Assembly (NCBI RefSeq): GCF_958979055.1
Contig: NC_084892.1
Coordinates: 3,117,501-3,181,500 of the forward strand
Direction: 5' to 3'
Source of the DNA: Alnus glutinosa
Taxonomy: Eukaryota > Streptophyta > Magnoliopsida > Fagales > Betulaceae
Length of the DNA: 64,000 bases
Positions within the stretch are counted from its first letter, which is position 1, and the number at the start of each line of letters is the position of its first letter. The position numbers and the translations under genes are program-made. Below, piece after piece: positions 48,213 through 61,010 of this stretch. The notes under the pieces were generated by a model. That model saw nothing but the letters and a program-made list of their open reading frames with translations. It was not told where the DNA came from and did no database searches.

Positions 48213-49667
48213 CTCGTTAATGGTTAATGGTTTTGACATGCCAATTTTGTGGATGTTGTTTACATATGTTTTTCCGATAGGTTGGTATGTAATTTGTCTG
48301 CCAATTTATAGGGTTTCACATGTGGGTTTAGTAGTAAGATCTAGGGGAGAATATTATTAAATCACCACTTATTTAAAAAGTTGGGATAAGTAGTGATTTA
48401 ACATGCATAGTATTATATCAAATGTTTTGAGTTCGAACGTTATTTTTGTAATTCACTTCTTATTTCAATTGAATATTTTGCGTGTTGGAATTTACTTAAA
48501 ATATTATGCGTGTAACCTATTAAGAGAGAGTTTGAACCTACACAGAATTTTAAAAAATTAATTAAATAATTAGATTTACTATTTTGTAAAGCTTTTGAGA
48601 CAACTAATAAATTGTAAGTGATGAGAGATTAGGTCATTTCTATTGTCTCAATCGGAGGTGGAAGAGGAACAAGGGATGGAGCCAGACATTTGGTTGGGAG
48701 GGGGCAAAAAAAAAAAAATTTAAAATATGTAGTCAAAGTATAAATACAAAATATATGGATTTGATATCTCTTTATCTTCAAGTTTTCTAACACTTTATTG
48801 AGTCTCTATGTGTTTGAAAAAGAAAGAAAGAAAACAAACGCATCTTTTCTACAATAGTACCTTTCTTCTCTCTCTTTTCTAGCTTTTTTCTCAATTTTAC
48901 ATTACATCATCTACAACACAAACTAATATTTCCTTTCATTCAAGGTAATATCAGTTACAATATATGGTGGAGTGGTGTTTTTCATGGTGTGGTTGAACAG
49001 CCTATTAACCCAAAATTTCTTCATTAAGATTCTAACTCCTGCAAAAATTAATATTCTTAAGATTTTTTTCTTAAAAAAAAAAAATTTTTATATTCCCAAG
49101 TTCCCAGCACTCAAGAACGAACCTCCAAAAAAATATGGTGAGAAATTTGCTCCTTTGTTTTCAGCCTGCACCCATACTTTAATTCATTTGTATTTCTCCA
49201 TAAATAATAGACCGTTTCACAAAGAATCAATCGACATAGATAAGTTCTAAAATGTTTACTCTTCCACACTTTAACAACAAAAGTTGGCTAAAATTTCTAA
49301 CTGGTAGCTTAAATTAAGATTATATATACCAACATGAGATCTTATTAAGGCCACCGGTCCAACATATACCAAATCTGGTCCCTAATTAACTTGACATGTA
49401 AGATTAAATTAACCTTAATTCTCTTAATAAAACTACATATAATTTAATAAGAGATATAATTGGGCCAAATAAAACTTTTGTTGCACTACATACGTTTGTA
49501 GTACCAGGCTACCAGCATCATATATAGTAAACTCAAGAATATATATAATCTTCATTTTTACTACAACCTGCCAGCTAGTTTCCATTTTTGACCCATTTAT
49601 GAACGTTATATAAAAACGAAACGAATATCCTCACAAATTAAGAACCATTTTTTTTCAACTGAACTTA
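48213..49667. other. AT-rich spacer without a gene
   Basis: It begins with the conserved invertase 3' flank (gttaatggttaatgg...) and then unique AT-rich sequence. A short repeat at about 48,395-48,540 (gttcgaacg...ttgaatattttgcgtgtt) is related to 57,240-57,370 in invertase C intron 1. I see no supported exon. Confidence 0.55.
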
Positions 49668-49692
49668 GGGGGGGGGGGGGGGGGGGGGGGGG
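49668..49692. repeat. Poly-G run of 25
   Basis: Uninterrupted guanines. Its length may be inexact in the assembly. Confidence 0.93.
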
Positions 49693-49917
49693 CATGGCCC
49701 CTACTGGCCACCTCCCAGTTCCGTCTCTAGGTGAAACCATGCACCCATGTACGTGTGCCCCCAAATTTTTTAAAAGCATATTAAAATTTAATGTTTTTTT
49801 ATTGTTATTTTATGAGATTACCCTCCTTGCCTCCTCTCTTTTTTTTTTTAGCCTCTCCCCTAAAATTTTAGTTTTACCCCTGGTCTCAATCATTCCATGA
49901 AATATCAACATCGTTAG

Positions 49918-51055
49918 CACTACAAAAAAAAAAAGCAAATTCTGGACGGTTTAAAACCGTCCACAAATGCGAAAAAAACCGTCTGGAATTAATTCCAGAC
50001 GATTTTTTCTAGACGGTTTAAAACCGTCTAGGATATAGCGTTGGTAAATGAATTTCTGGACGGTTTGGTCCCAAACCGTCCAGACTTCCTCTCCCTTTTT
50101 TTTTTTTTTTCTTTTTTTTTTTCTTTTTTTCTTTTAACTTTATATTAATATAATTGATTATATAATTAAAAACTTGCGTCAACAACGGATCAGCGGCGTG
50201 TTTTATCCGGCAATTTCCCGTCGATCGAACGGCCATGGCGGCTCGAATCCGATGCCTTGGGCTTGAGCTGCTTGGGTTTGAGCGGGATTGCTCTGCCTCT
50301 GGCGGGATAGGGCCAGGAGGGACAGTTGCCATCGTTGGGGTAGGGCAAGGAGGGACCGTCGCTGTTGGTGACGAACACGCAGAGGTCGAATGCCCTTGGA
50401 GGGGCGTGGGAGTTGGGGAGCGTGGAGATGCGGCGGACGGCTGGGAAGAGTGGGCCAGGGAAGTGCGGCATGGACCCCGGGGTCCGCGGATCCGGATAGA
50501 GGGACAGAGTCGTCACCGTCGATCTCCTCCCTCCCTATGACTCCTTCCCTCTTCTCCCGATTCGATGCCGTCACCACTCTCGCCCCGATCGCAGATCTGT
50601 GATGGCCGGTTGTGATGTTTTAGGCTAGATCGTTTTTTCTTTATACATATGTTTTTTTGGCTGTAAAGGAAATGGGCGGTTGTGATTGTGGCTGTGAGAA
50701 GAATTGGATGGATGGGGTTAAATTTGGGGACATCACACAGATCGATGAAATGGCAAGGAAAAATAAAAATTCTGACGGTTTTAAATGAAATTTTATGGAC
50801 GGTTTTCACCAAATCGTCCATAAAATTCTCTAAGAATAACATTTATAGACGGTTTCATCCAAAACCGTCTAGAAATGTTAAATTCTAGACGGTTTAGTTA
50901 AAACCGTTTGCAATTTTATGGACGGTTTAATAAAACCGTCCATAATAAATTTTTTACAGACGGTTTTGAAAAACAGTCTACAATTATTTTTTTCTAGACG
51001 GTTTTAGAAACTGTCTAGAAAAAAACCGTCCAGAAATGCCTTTATTTTTGTAGTG
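49918..51055. mobile_element. Non-autonomous CACTA-like element with GACGGTTT arrays and GC-rich cargo
   Basis: Termini CACTACAAAAA and TTTTTGTAGTG with a 3-bp duplication tag (49915-49917, 51056-51058) identify a CACTA/En-Spm-type element of 1138 bp. Subterminal zones (49,940-50,085 and 50,770-51,040) carry many direct and inverted GACGGTTT/AAACCGTC motifs, as expected for transposase-binding repeats. The core (about 50,170-50,605) is GC-rich, with an open minus-strand frame (50,190-50,577) rich in Pro and Arg. I do not recognise the product. The contrast in composition suggests captured host sequence. Confidence 0.9.
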
Positions 51056-53265
51056 TAGGTATGTATATATTGTTTGGTACAAACGCTACATAATCAAAAA
51101 AGAAAAAAGAAATGGACAACTAGTTTCTCACTTTTTATGAGAAGTTGGGGCCATATGACCCTTAAATAATTAGAAACTGCTTTTTAATTTAAAACACTAA
51201 CCACCAAAAGTTGCTAATTAACGCTTCCTTTATTTTGACGTAAAATATTTTCCGTCATAAAATATTTTCTGAAAAATTATTTTTCAAAAAAAAAAAGTTT
51301 TTCACCGAAAATATTCTCCGGTGTTTGGCGCGTACAAAAAATTTCAAATATTTTTTATATTTTCATTCAATCACGTTAACTTATAAAAATAAAATTTTAT
51401 TCACAACATAAAAATATTAATTTAAAATAATATAAAAAAGCAACTAAAAAATTAAGTTTAACTAAAAAAAATACATAAAAATAATGTAAAATAATAATAC
51501 ATATTTACTAACAATAATCATATATTTTCAAATTGGGAGAGCCATAAATAACATCCAACAGTAAATTTAAATTACCTACAAAAGTTTAATCATAAATATT
51601 ACCATTCAAGTTCAACCACAAATATTGCAAAGTTTTAGCCAATGTACTACGGCCATCCAACCTATGTTTTATGTACATGTCTTTACACGTAAATAACAAT
51701 TTTTTTTTTCTTCACAAAATCACCAAATCACCAAATCTAGCGGTTGCGACCACTCCTGATGGCTTTGGAGGTTTGGTGGGGTTGACTAACTACCTTCTTA
51801 TCCCTAATAGGGTTTCCAAGCCACCCCTTAGTAACTCGTTGAAAAAATTTCTTTGGACCAACATGGTGGTGCTACATCGCACCGCCATATCAGCGCTTAA
51901 GCTATCCCACGTAAAAAGCATATATGGCTAGCATTTTTCATCAGTTTAATATGGAAAAAATAAAAACTATAATCGTTTGTGGTAATGTTTGTACTACAAA
52001 AATAAGAGTAATGCTATAAAGAGGACTATAGTCATTTTTGTATCCTCTCAAATGTCATGTGACTTTTAAACTTATCATTGAATGACCTTATGTAAAGGTC
52101 TGACATGTAAACAACTTAGTAACTGTCGTAGTTTGTAAACAAAATTTAATAAATCTTGGATTACATACATATTTTCTATTGTTTTAATTTAACTGAAATT
52201 ACAAAGAAATCACTTGTGGATGAAGAAGAACAATTTGGTTATTGGTAAAAGTAATGCATCTCTTTACACTCATTTTAAGTGTTTTAAATAGTTTTTATTT
52301 TTTTTAAGTGACTGACATGAAAAATAACTTTTTTTTTTCCTTCTAAATGACATGAAAAATTACTTAGAATACGCAATATCATTCGGTGTAAAATCGTTGT
52401 GAAGAGATGGATTAACGTTGGCAAAGGCTTTCTATTTTTTATTTATTTATTTATTTTTAAATTTCCTAATCGTAAAGGCTTTCTATTTATTAACAAATAT
52501 GTTACGGTTCATTATTAAGAGATACAAATTGGAGTTGTAGCTGCAGTGTATGAATCCTTCAGGGATTGGTTTGAATGGTTGTCGGCAGATATATTTCTTA
52601 CAACACCTTTTGAGAAATGCCATTTTTCACACATCATTCATACCGCAATCACATTATGCTAATGTGGCATGGATTAGTAGCTTTCGAATTAGTCATTATT
52701 AAATAAAAAAACAATTTAAAGTTACTATGAAGTGTTGTGAATTTACTATGAAATATAACTTTACAAGAAGTGATATGTTGTCATCCAATAACACAATTAT
52801 CGACATAATTATTGATTTTTTTTTTTTAGTTTTTAAACAAAAAATCACAAAACCATGTAAATTGGTTGGAGTCTGGTTTTGTGTTTTTTTTTTTAAAAAA
52901 AAAAAAAATTAAAAAGAAATAAAAAATAATAAAATTTGTGTTAATAGTTGTGTTTTTAGGTGGCAACATATCATTTATCTAGCATTATTCTTATCTTTTT
53001 CTACGAACAAATCCTGAAAATAGTCTCTAAAAATCTTTAAAATATAAGGACTTTAGAGTGTATTTGGCTATGCAATTTTGTAGGACAAAGATTATTTATA
53101 AACAAAATCCCAAAGAATGTTCCATTCAAGAGTGCCTTTAAAAAAAAAGGATAGTAGTTGAAAAACATGAAAAATTAACTTTTTAAAATCGCAAGCAAAG
53201 AATACCTTTTTAAAAACTTTTGATTTTAAACCATTGAGTTTTAAAACCCCTAAATTAAAGATATA

Positions 53266-53436
53266 GGGAAATGATAGGCAAGGGATGAACACCCGTCCCC
53301 GGTCCTACTTTTAATAATAAAATAATATTTTTTATATTTTTTTTTCATTTATTCTTTCTAATTTTTTTTACTTTTTGTTTATATAAATATTATTTTATTA
53401 TTAAAAGTAGTACAGGACGGACAGCCTATCATTTCC
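53266..53436. mobile_element. 171-bp MITE, private to block C
   Basis: Inverted termini GGAAATGATAGGC and GCCTATCATTTCC extend, with small gaps, to a mirrored ACTTTTAATAATAAAATAATA. The 10-bp duplication taaagatata is at 53256-53265 and 53437-53446. Blocks A (about 19,665) and B (about 33,916) keep the unoccupied site ctaaagacataaca. Confidence 0.9.
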
Positions 53437-53690
53437 TAAAGATATAACATATTTAAAAATGTACATAAACCCCTAGTCCTAACCACGTGAGACAACGTGC
53501 ATGCTTAACTGTGAAACCTAATTGGAGATTGGAGAGCGTGCATATTTGTTGCCACTCGTACGTCTTGGTATATATGGTTTTAGTGGAGGTCGACTGTAGT
53601 CTGTAGCCTTAAGGCCTGACAAGTTTTGTCACAACATTTTTCTTACGTACAGTATGATAAAAATAAAATTGGATCTTTGCAATTCGCCGT

Positions 53691-54710
53691 GTGGCTACAA
53701 TGAAATCTACAGTAAGGGTTATTGTAGTCACGTGGCAAAATAGCCACGTGTCATTAAGACAACGTGACTATTTGTGGATCGATCACATATAGCCGCGTGT
53801 ATTAAATACACGCGTCCATATGGCTACGTATATTAATACACGTGTCCATATAGACGTGTGTACTATATACACGTGTCGAACTGTTTTTATCAAATATATA
53901 TTAATTAAAAAAATGTAATTAAGGTTTTGTATATGGCCGCGTGTATTTTATATATACACGCGTCCATTTGGCCACGTGTATTTATTACACGTGTCCAAGT
54001 GGACACGTGTATTAAATACACGTGGCCAACTGTTTTTAATCAAATATATATTAAAAAAAAAAAACATAATTAAGGTTTTGTACACTATGCATAATAATAT
54101 TTCTATATACATGCATAATGACTCCTTTTATACACTATGCATAAACTTAACTATATACATGCATAATGACACGTACATATCATAATCTTAGATTTCTGCT
54201 ATTGCTATATATATATAATTAGGGTTTATGGCTATATATAGTATAGCCACATAAGGTTAGGTTTTAAGGCTATATGCTATATGTAAATAATATATTTAGG
54301 GTGTACGTGTTTAGTTCATTATATATGGTATACTCATAAGTAAACTCTAACCCTAATTAAGGTTAGCGTTTACATTTATGGACATACTGTAAAATTATAA
54401 TACTAATTTGCATATTGTTCTATATGCATACTATATACAAAACTAAACCTAATTTGGTGCTATATATATACACACACACACACACAATAATATATAGTAT
54501 ATATATATAACACTCGACTGACTGTTAGACACGTGTATTATGATACATGTGTCTAATTTGCCACGTGTATTGTTGTATACGCGGTAAAATGTGCAGTTAG
54601 TGACACTCGGATCTAACTCGAGTCGCACACGTGGCTTACAATTTGCCACGTAAATTGTGTTCGTACACGTGGCAAATTGTAAGTGACAAAATGCAGCTAT
54701 TTTTGTAGTG
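53691..54710. mobile_element. CACTA-like remnant with a dense CACGTG array
   Basis: The right end TTTTTGTAGTG (to 54,710) matches the terminus of the CACTA-like elements here. The left terminus is missing, and roughly 50 bp of flanking block sequence present in A and B is gone as well. Two zones (53,725-54,025 and 54,535-54,675) hold inverted and direct (A/C)CACGTG(T/G) words: 12 perfect CACGTG hexamers, plus variants such as CGCGTG and CACGCG. Between them are AT-rich sequence and a tandem repeat of tacactatgcataa/tatatacatgcataatgac (about 54,080-54,172). Non-coding. Confidence 0.78.
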
Positions 54711-55343
54711 GTGGTGGAGGCTGGTGTTCGAGTTTGAAGGGGTGGCGCTTGGTTGGCAGAGGGGAGGGAAATTTGGCTTCTAAATTAATTGTAGGGAAAA
54801 AATTAAAAAAAAAAAAAAAAAAAAAAAAACAAAAACAAAAGGAGAAAAAAGAGAGGGAGAGACGGGAAAAGGAAGGAGGAGGGAGGAGCAACTGCCTCAA
54901 GCCAGTACTCACAAGAGATCGAAAATCAAGCTCGTGCTTTCTACTAAAAAAAATAGTAAAAGCATTAACAATCAATTCAAAATACATGCCAAATATTTAC
55001 AAAATGGTCAAAGTTACTTTCATCTTAATTTATATCAAATCAAATGCCTTTTTAAACCAAAAAAAAAAAAAAAAAAAAAAAGACACCCTCTAAAAAGTTT
55101 TTCCAAACGAACTCTTTTGGGCAAGAGAGACAAGCTCTCTTAAAAGAGTGTACATTTTGGATGTTCTATCTGGACATGGATTTACAATAATTTTCTACTT
55201 AAATTGTTAACAATTTAGATACGTAACAATTGTTAGATAGTGTATATGGGACCTAACTACCTGAATAGATGATTGGACAATGTAAAATTTATTTAGATAT
55301 GTAAGTCATATATGACACTCGCAAAAATACACCATATTTCTAG

Positions 55344-55346
<3 letters not shown>

Positions 55347-55398
<52 letters not shown>
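55347..55398. repeat. (TA)n microsatellite upstream of invertase C
   Basis: About 26 TA units, 530 bp upstream of the invertase C ATG. The copy B promoter has a short interrupted version near 43,483-43,511. Confidence 0.9.
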
Positions 55399-55400
<2 letters not shown>

Positions 55401-55867
55401 ATTGATTGAATCTAACAATATAAGACTAATTATTCATTTTTACTCTGAGATTTATTCTAATAATGGTTTATTCTAAATCTAATATTGGTAAGCTTAAAAG
55501 CCACATCAACCACTTTTTAGGATGAAAAAATGTAGATGGCCTCCCTCAATTCAAATCCTCTATCTTTCATAGATGAGTTTCAATGAGGTATGGGGGGCAT
55601 TTCCCCCCAAAAAAAAAAAAAAATGTCTAAACTAAAAATATATTTAAATTAAATGTCCGATACAAAATTAGTTTTCTACTTATATCAAAATTAGTTTTCT
55701 CCCAGCATAACACGTAAATTTTATTATTGTTGTTGTTATAATAATAATAATAATAATTTAATATTTTATAACTAAAAAATTGTTATTATCCAACAACTCC
55801 CTGCTAGCTGTACGTACGTACGTTCTCAACACCTACCACCACCTTTTCTCTCTCAGCTGCTTGGCTC

Positions 55868-55875
55868 TATAAATA
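55868..55875 (+). promoter_or_regulatory. TATA box of invertase C
   Basis: TATAAATA in GGCTCTATAAATAACC, 59 bp upstream of the ATG, as in copy B. Confidence 0.8.
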
Positions 55876-55926
55876 ACCAAACTTCATAGTTATCCTGACA
55901 CAAATCTTCTTCCTCAGCCTTTGCGA

Positions 55927-58900
55927 ATGGATTTCGCTAAGTTCTTTTCAGTTATTTTATTAGCTTGCTCTCTTTGTATGACATGCAACAACAATGCTGT
56001 CGTCGAAGCCTCTCACACGATTTATCCAGAGTTTCAGTCTTTACAAGCCGACAAGGTACTGAAACAACTTCACAGAACAGGGTTCCATTTTCAGCCTCCT
56101 AAAAACTGGATTAACGGTAACTTCTTATTCTTTTTGCTCTGTTTAGTTTTTGATTTCCTTTTAATTCTAGTCTAGGTTTTTTTCTTCTTCTTTTTTTTTT
56201 TTTTTTTTTCTCAGTTTATGTTACACTGGATCATATTTTGAACTGGTTTTAATCTTTTACCATGCAGCATTTGGAATATAGCATAGAACTAATGGCTTAT
56301 CTATTCATTTTGAAGCTCTTAATTAATAGAAGTGTTTTTATTCATAAACAATTATATTCATCAATTATGAGCTCATTGCCTTATTAATTAACATGCATAT
56401 ATATATTGCATTTTCCTCTAACTCTTTTGGGACCTCAAGTGTTTGATGTCCAAATTTTCGCTGTATATACCCCATTAATTCCCAAATGATGAAGCATATT
56501 TCATTTTTTATTAAAGATATTTTTTCTTGTTATGTTTCTTTGGAGCTTGATTGGGAGTCTGTTGCAAATAATTAAGATTAATTGGACAGGATTCACTATT
56601 TGATTGGATTAATGACATATTAATTAGTTTAAGATGGAAAAATTAATGGTCGGTCGATCACTTGATCAAATGAGATCACATATTTTATTAGAAGTGATCA
56701 GATCGATTCTCTTTATATTCTAAAATGGAAGATAATTAAGTTTGGTTTATATATAATGAAACCCATTAATCTAATCCCACCTTTAACCAAAAATATGTAT
56801 ATATGATCATGAGCTAAATCTTTTTATGACACCCGGCTCAATTTCAAAGCTTGTTGGACATCAAAGCTTGTTGGGTATTAATGGTGTCCACGTCTTCATC
56901 TTTTTTCCTCTTCTTTTCGTGCTGTCATCCACCTTTTGGCTCTTGTTGTCCGTTAATCCTCCACAAATTCCTCAAGAAATAAAAAATTTCATCCACACAA
57001 TCCTTACCTTTCTCATCGTGTCAGGTAGGGAATCATGGACCACCATGGAGCCAGGCTTCACGATCTCGATCCACTGGTCGTTGATCGATCGACGGCCGAT
57101 AGTGGACCCATATAATTAGTAGTGGAGCCCCGTTCATGCCTGAACATATTGCCAAACTTCTGCTTCCGCGTTGTCATTATTATATGATTATTTTATTTTA
57201 TTTTTAATTTTTACCACTTTAAGCTTTTGGGATAAATGATAATTTAACATGGTATCAGAGTCAAAAGTCTTGAGTTCAAACTTTGTCTCCGTCATTTATT
57301 ACATTTCATTTCAGTTAAATGTTTCACGTGTTAAATCTTACCTATTAAAATGAATTTTGAGCTCACATACACCTAAGGCGGTGAAGAAGAATATTAAAAG
57401 TATTAATTAAATGATTAGTTTTATTTATTTATTTATTTATTTATAAAATTGCTTCTTTTCATCAGTTCATAGCACGGTACTCATGTTATATTCTAGATTT
57501 GAACTTCTTATGTTTCATATCTGCCCCTAGAGAGCTAGTGATCCTACCATGGATAGTGGAAAATGTTAGGGGAGATTTCAAAGAAAGCCAAAATATTACA
57601 CTAAAATAGATATACGATAGACAAATCCTTTCCTTTTTTTTTTTCCTTTTTTTTTTTAATGCTACGAACTCTTTTAAGGCAAGACCATTACATGTATCCA
57701 CTCCTTTCAAGTAAATTCGGGACTCATGTCTCGCACCCCTTTTAGTATGATCCTGTTGAGTCTTAAGCTTTGTCCGGGAATTAGCCCTATGAGGTAGTTT
57801 GAACTTGGTAAATTTCGAACTTAAAATAACTGAGCCAACCCCTTGAAGTTAAGATAAACAAATACTTTTTATTTTTGGTAAGAAGATAGACAAATTAAAC
57901 TTAATTTGAATGCAAAGAACAATGATCAAATTTGAATGCATATATCCTTCAATATTTATCTAATATGCATGCATACGCTGATGAGAAATGATCCCTACAC
58001 TCATTTCTCACAACAGCCCCACAACAAGCTGACGTGGCTGGTAATATTTTATTATTTTTTTTGTTTTGTTTTGTTTTCTTTTTGTAAAAAAGTAACAAAA
58101 TATTACCAGCCACGTCAACTTGTTGTGGGGCTGTTGTGAGAAATGAGTGTAGGAATCATTTCTCTACGCTGATTACTTCTTTCTTTCCGAACATTAATAA
58201 GTTATATATAGTTTACTCCAAAAGTCACTAACTGGGCTTCTTTTTTGCTTTTCATGGTGTTCAAATTGGCAAAAATAATGAACCAACAACAGATCCAAAT
58301 GGTGAGTCTTCGATCTCAACATTAATTGAACTGCAATTTTTTTTTTCTTTCCTTCGCTTTTGCAGTACTTCAAATCATTATTCCTCCCTCTTTCTTGGGT
58401 CAACACACTTTATTATTTGTCTGAATTTGAAAAAATTTATATATATAATTATGAAAAATTATTTATGAGATATACCTGATTGAATAAGTAGTTAAACAAC
58501 TTAATTTATATTTGATCAGATAAATTTAATAAATGGTCTTTTTAAATCATCTGTCCGCTAATAATTATAAACCATCATTCTTTCCCTTGCCTTTCCCTTT
58601 TTTTTTTTTTAAAAAAATAAAAATAAAAAATCTCTGACTTTGTTTGCTATACATGTGCTTCTCAAATAAATGCTAAAAGGACCCATGTACTTCAACGGAA
58701 TCTACCATCTATTCTACCAATACAATCCGAAAGGTGCAGTGTGGGGCAACATTGTTTGGGCCCATTCAGTATCAACGGACATGATCAATTGGGAAGCACT
58801 AGATCCTGCCATATACCCGACCAAACCGTTTGATATAAACGGGTGCTGGTCCGGATCTGCCACAATCCTCCCGGGAAACAAGCCCGTTATTCTCTACACC

Positions 58901-60654
58901 GGAATCGACACCCAAAATCGTCAAGTCCAAAACTACGCCATCCCAGCAAACTACTCCGACCCATATCTCCGCGAATGGGTAAAGCCCGACAACAACCCCT
59001 TGGTGGTTCCCGGCGAGGGGATGAATGCGAGTGCCTTCCGTGACCCGACAACCGCTTGGCGGGGCAAAGATGGGCAATGGAGGATTTTAGTGGGTAGCAA
59101 AAGGAAGCATAGAGGCATGGCATTCTTGTACAGGAGTAAGGACTTTGTGAATTGGGTTCAGGCTCGTCACCCTCTACATTCATCAGCTAATACGGGTATG
59201 TGGGAATGCCCAGATTTTTACCCGGTTTCGTTGAATGGGAAAAATGGGTTGGACACTTCACTGGTTGGGGAAAATATAAAGCACGTGTTGAAGGTAAGTC
59301 TTGATCTTACTAGGTACGAGTACTATACTGTTGGAACATATTTTCCCCACAAAGATAGGTATGTTCCTGATAGTACATCGAATGATGGTTGGAGTGGGCT
59401 GAGATATGACTATGGAAACTATTATGCCTCCAAGTCATTCTTCGATGCTGGGAAGGATCGAAGGATTTTGTGGGGTTGGGCAAATGAGTCTGATACAGCT
59501 CAAGATGATAAAGATAAAGGATGGGCTGGAATTCAGGTAAAAATATTACCTCCCCATTGCATGCTGATATATTTACTTACGGAAACTAACGATATTTTAT
59601 GTTAATTGTTTCAGACTATTCCGAGGATGGTGTGGCTTGACAGGAATAGGAAACAATTGGTGCAATGGCCTATTAAGGAATTAGAAACTCTTAGAGGGAA
59701 GAAAGTTCAGATAAGCAATCAACAAGTCAGAAAGGGAGAACATATAGAAGTCAAAGGAATAACTGCTGCCCAGGTAATTACGTGCTAATATATCTTTGAT
59801 TTTGCATTTTTATTACATGATGAAATAAAATCATACCAATAAGTACATATATACATTATTCAACATCAAAATAATTCATTTCTAGTATATATATATGTAT
59901 TAATATTCCTGGAGTTTTCCACAGGCCGATGTTGAAGTTACCTTCTTGTTGCCGAGCTTGGACAATGCCGAGAAATTTGATCCTAGCTGGGTAAACGCAC
60001 AAGATGTATGTGGCCAAAAGGGTTCAAACATTGAAGGTGGGGTTGGGCCTTTTGGGCTGTTGACACTGTCTTCAAAACATCTAGAGGAATATACTCCTGT
60101 CTTCTTTAGAGTTTTCAAAGCTCCAAATAAGCATGTAGTTCTCCTGTGCTCTGATGCAAGAAGGTTTGTGCAATTGGTTAAGCTGCTTATTTAATTGACA
60201 TAGAATATTAGTATAGATTTCTTTGTTTTCCGTTCTAATTCTCACCCTTTTGGCTTCGTTTTAATTTGATTCTTGTATATATATATATATATATAGTTCC
60301 TCTTTGAAGAAGAGTGGACTATATAAACCATCTTTTGCAGGCTTTGTAGACGTAGATTTAGCAGATGGGAAGCTTTCTCTTAGGAGTTTGGTAAGCCCTT
60401 TATATAAACATATTCATTAAAATCTCTCTCTGATCTCTCACTCTGAATGTTTCAATTGTACATGTTTAACGCAGATTGATCATTCTGTTGTGGAAAGTTT
60501 TGGAGCCGGAGGAAAAACATGCACCACATCGAGGGTTTATCCTAAACTAGCAGTCTTCAATAATGCTCACTTGTATGCATTCAACAACGGGACAGAGACT
60601 GTAACCGTAGAGAGTCTCAATGCATGGAGCATGAAAAATGCACAACTGAAATGA
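55927..60654 (+). CDS. CWINV: Cell-wall invertase (GH32 beta-fructofuranosidase), copy C
   Basis: Exons 55927-56116, 58293-58301 (9-nt mini-exon), 58680-59536, 59615-59773, 59925-60163, 60297-60390, 60475-60654 total 1728 nt, giving 575 aa. The N-terminus [18 protein letters not shown] is a signal peptide. The canonical NDPNG is assembled across exons 1-3, with FRDP at about residue 185 and WECPDF at about 239, the cell-wall class signature. It lacks the 7-aa duplication of copy B and ends QLK rather than QL. Intron 1 is 2.2 kb, twice that of copy B, partly through a MITE and a repeat carrying a ggtatcagagtc word. The predicted role is sucrose cleavage in the apoplast of sink tissues. Distal upstream sequence differs from copy B, including the CACGTG array, so expression may differ. 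Confidence 0.95.
57983..58164. mobile_element. MULE-type MITE in invertase C intron 1
   Basis: A 182-bp near-perfect foldback: GAGAAATGATCCCTACACTC mirrors GAGTGTAGGAATCATTTCTC, and pairing continues through acaacagccccacaacaag and ctgacgtggctggtaatatt. The 9-bp duplication tacgctgat is perfect (57974-57982 and 58165-58173). Copy B lacks it. High arm identity indicates a young insertion. It ends 128 bp before the mini-exon. Confidence 0.94.
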
Positions 60655-60779
60655 GGGAGAGAAGAGCAAGAATACCCTTACATATGGAATAATTAAGAAT
60701 CATTAATGGTCAATGGTTAATGGTTAATGGTTTTTACATGCCAATTTTGTGGATGTTGTTTACATATGTTTGTTTTTGG

Positions 60780-61010
60780 AATATGTCATATTTCCTAAGA
60801 TCAATGAGATGCGAAAAATAAGAAGAACAAGGAATAACAAAGATAAGCAATCACATACGACACAAAGATTTAAGTGGTTCTTTCAATATGAGATATGTCT
60901 ACCGTAAAGGCAATTCCGAAGAAAATCTACTATCAAAAGATGAGTACAAGAGAGTAACAGGGTGAGAAAACCACTCAAATCCAAAATCTCAATACACCAA
61001 ATTCTCACTT
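60780..61010. mobile_element. Retrotransposon-like remnant downstream of invertase C
   Basis: Matches 28,560-28,800 after invertase A (gatgcgaaaaataagaagaac and onward). Boundaries and class are uncertain. Confidence 0.45.

Larger units (their letters stand above)
33820..48300. repeat. Invertase segmental duplication, copy B
   Basis: 33,820-41,550 matches block A (foldback MULE, CT-repeat region, LINE and MITE pair all shared). 43,450-48,300 matches the promoter and gene part of block C. An inverted partial copy (41,735-43,365) is inserted between. Private insertions are the gypsy-derived piece (36,780-37,597) and the solo LTR after the gene. Confidence 0.87.

Noticed and set aside
50100..50130. 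Poly-T/poly-A tracts as retroposition tails
   Set aside because: Homopolymer runs are frequent throughout. Only the LINE copies combine a tail with a target duplication and a recognisable 3' end.
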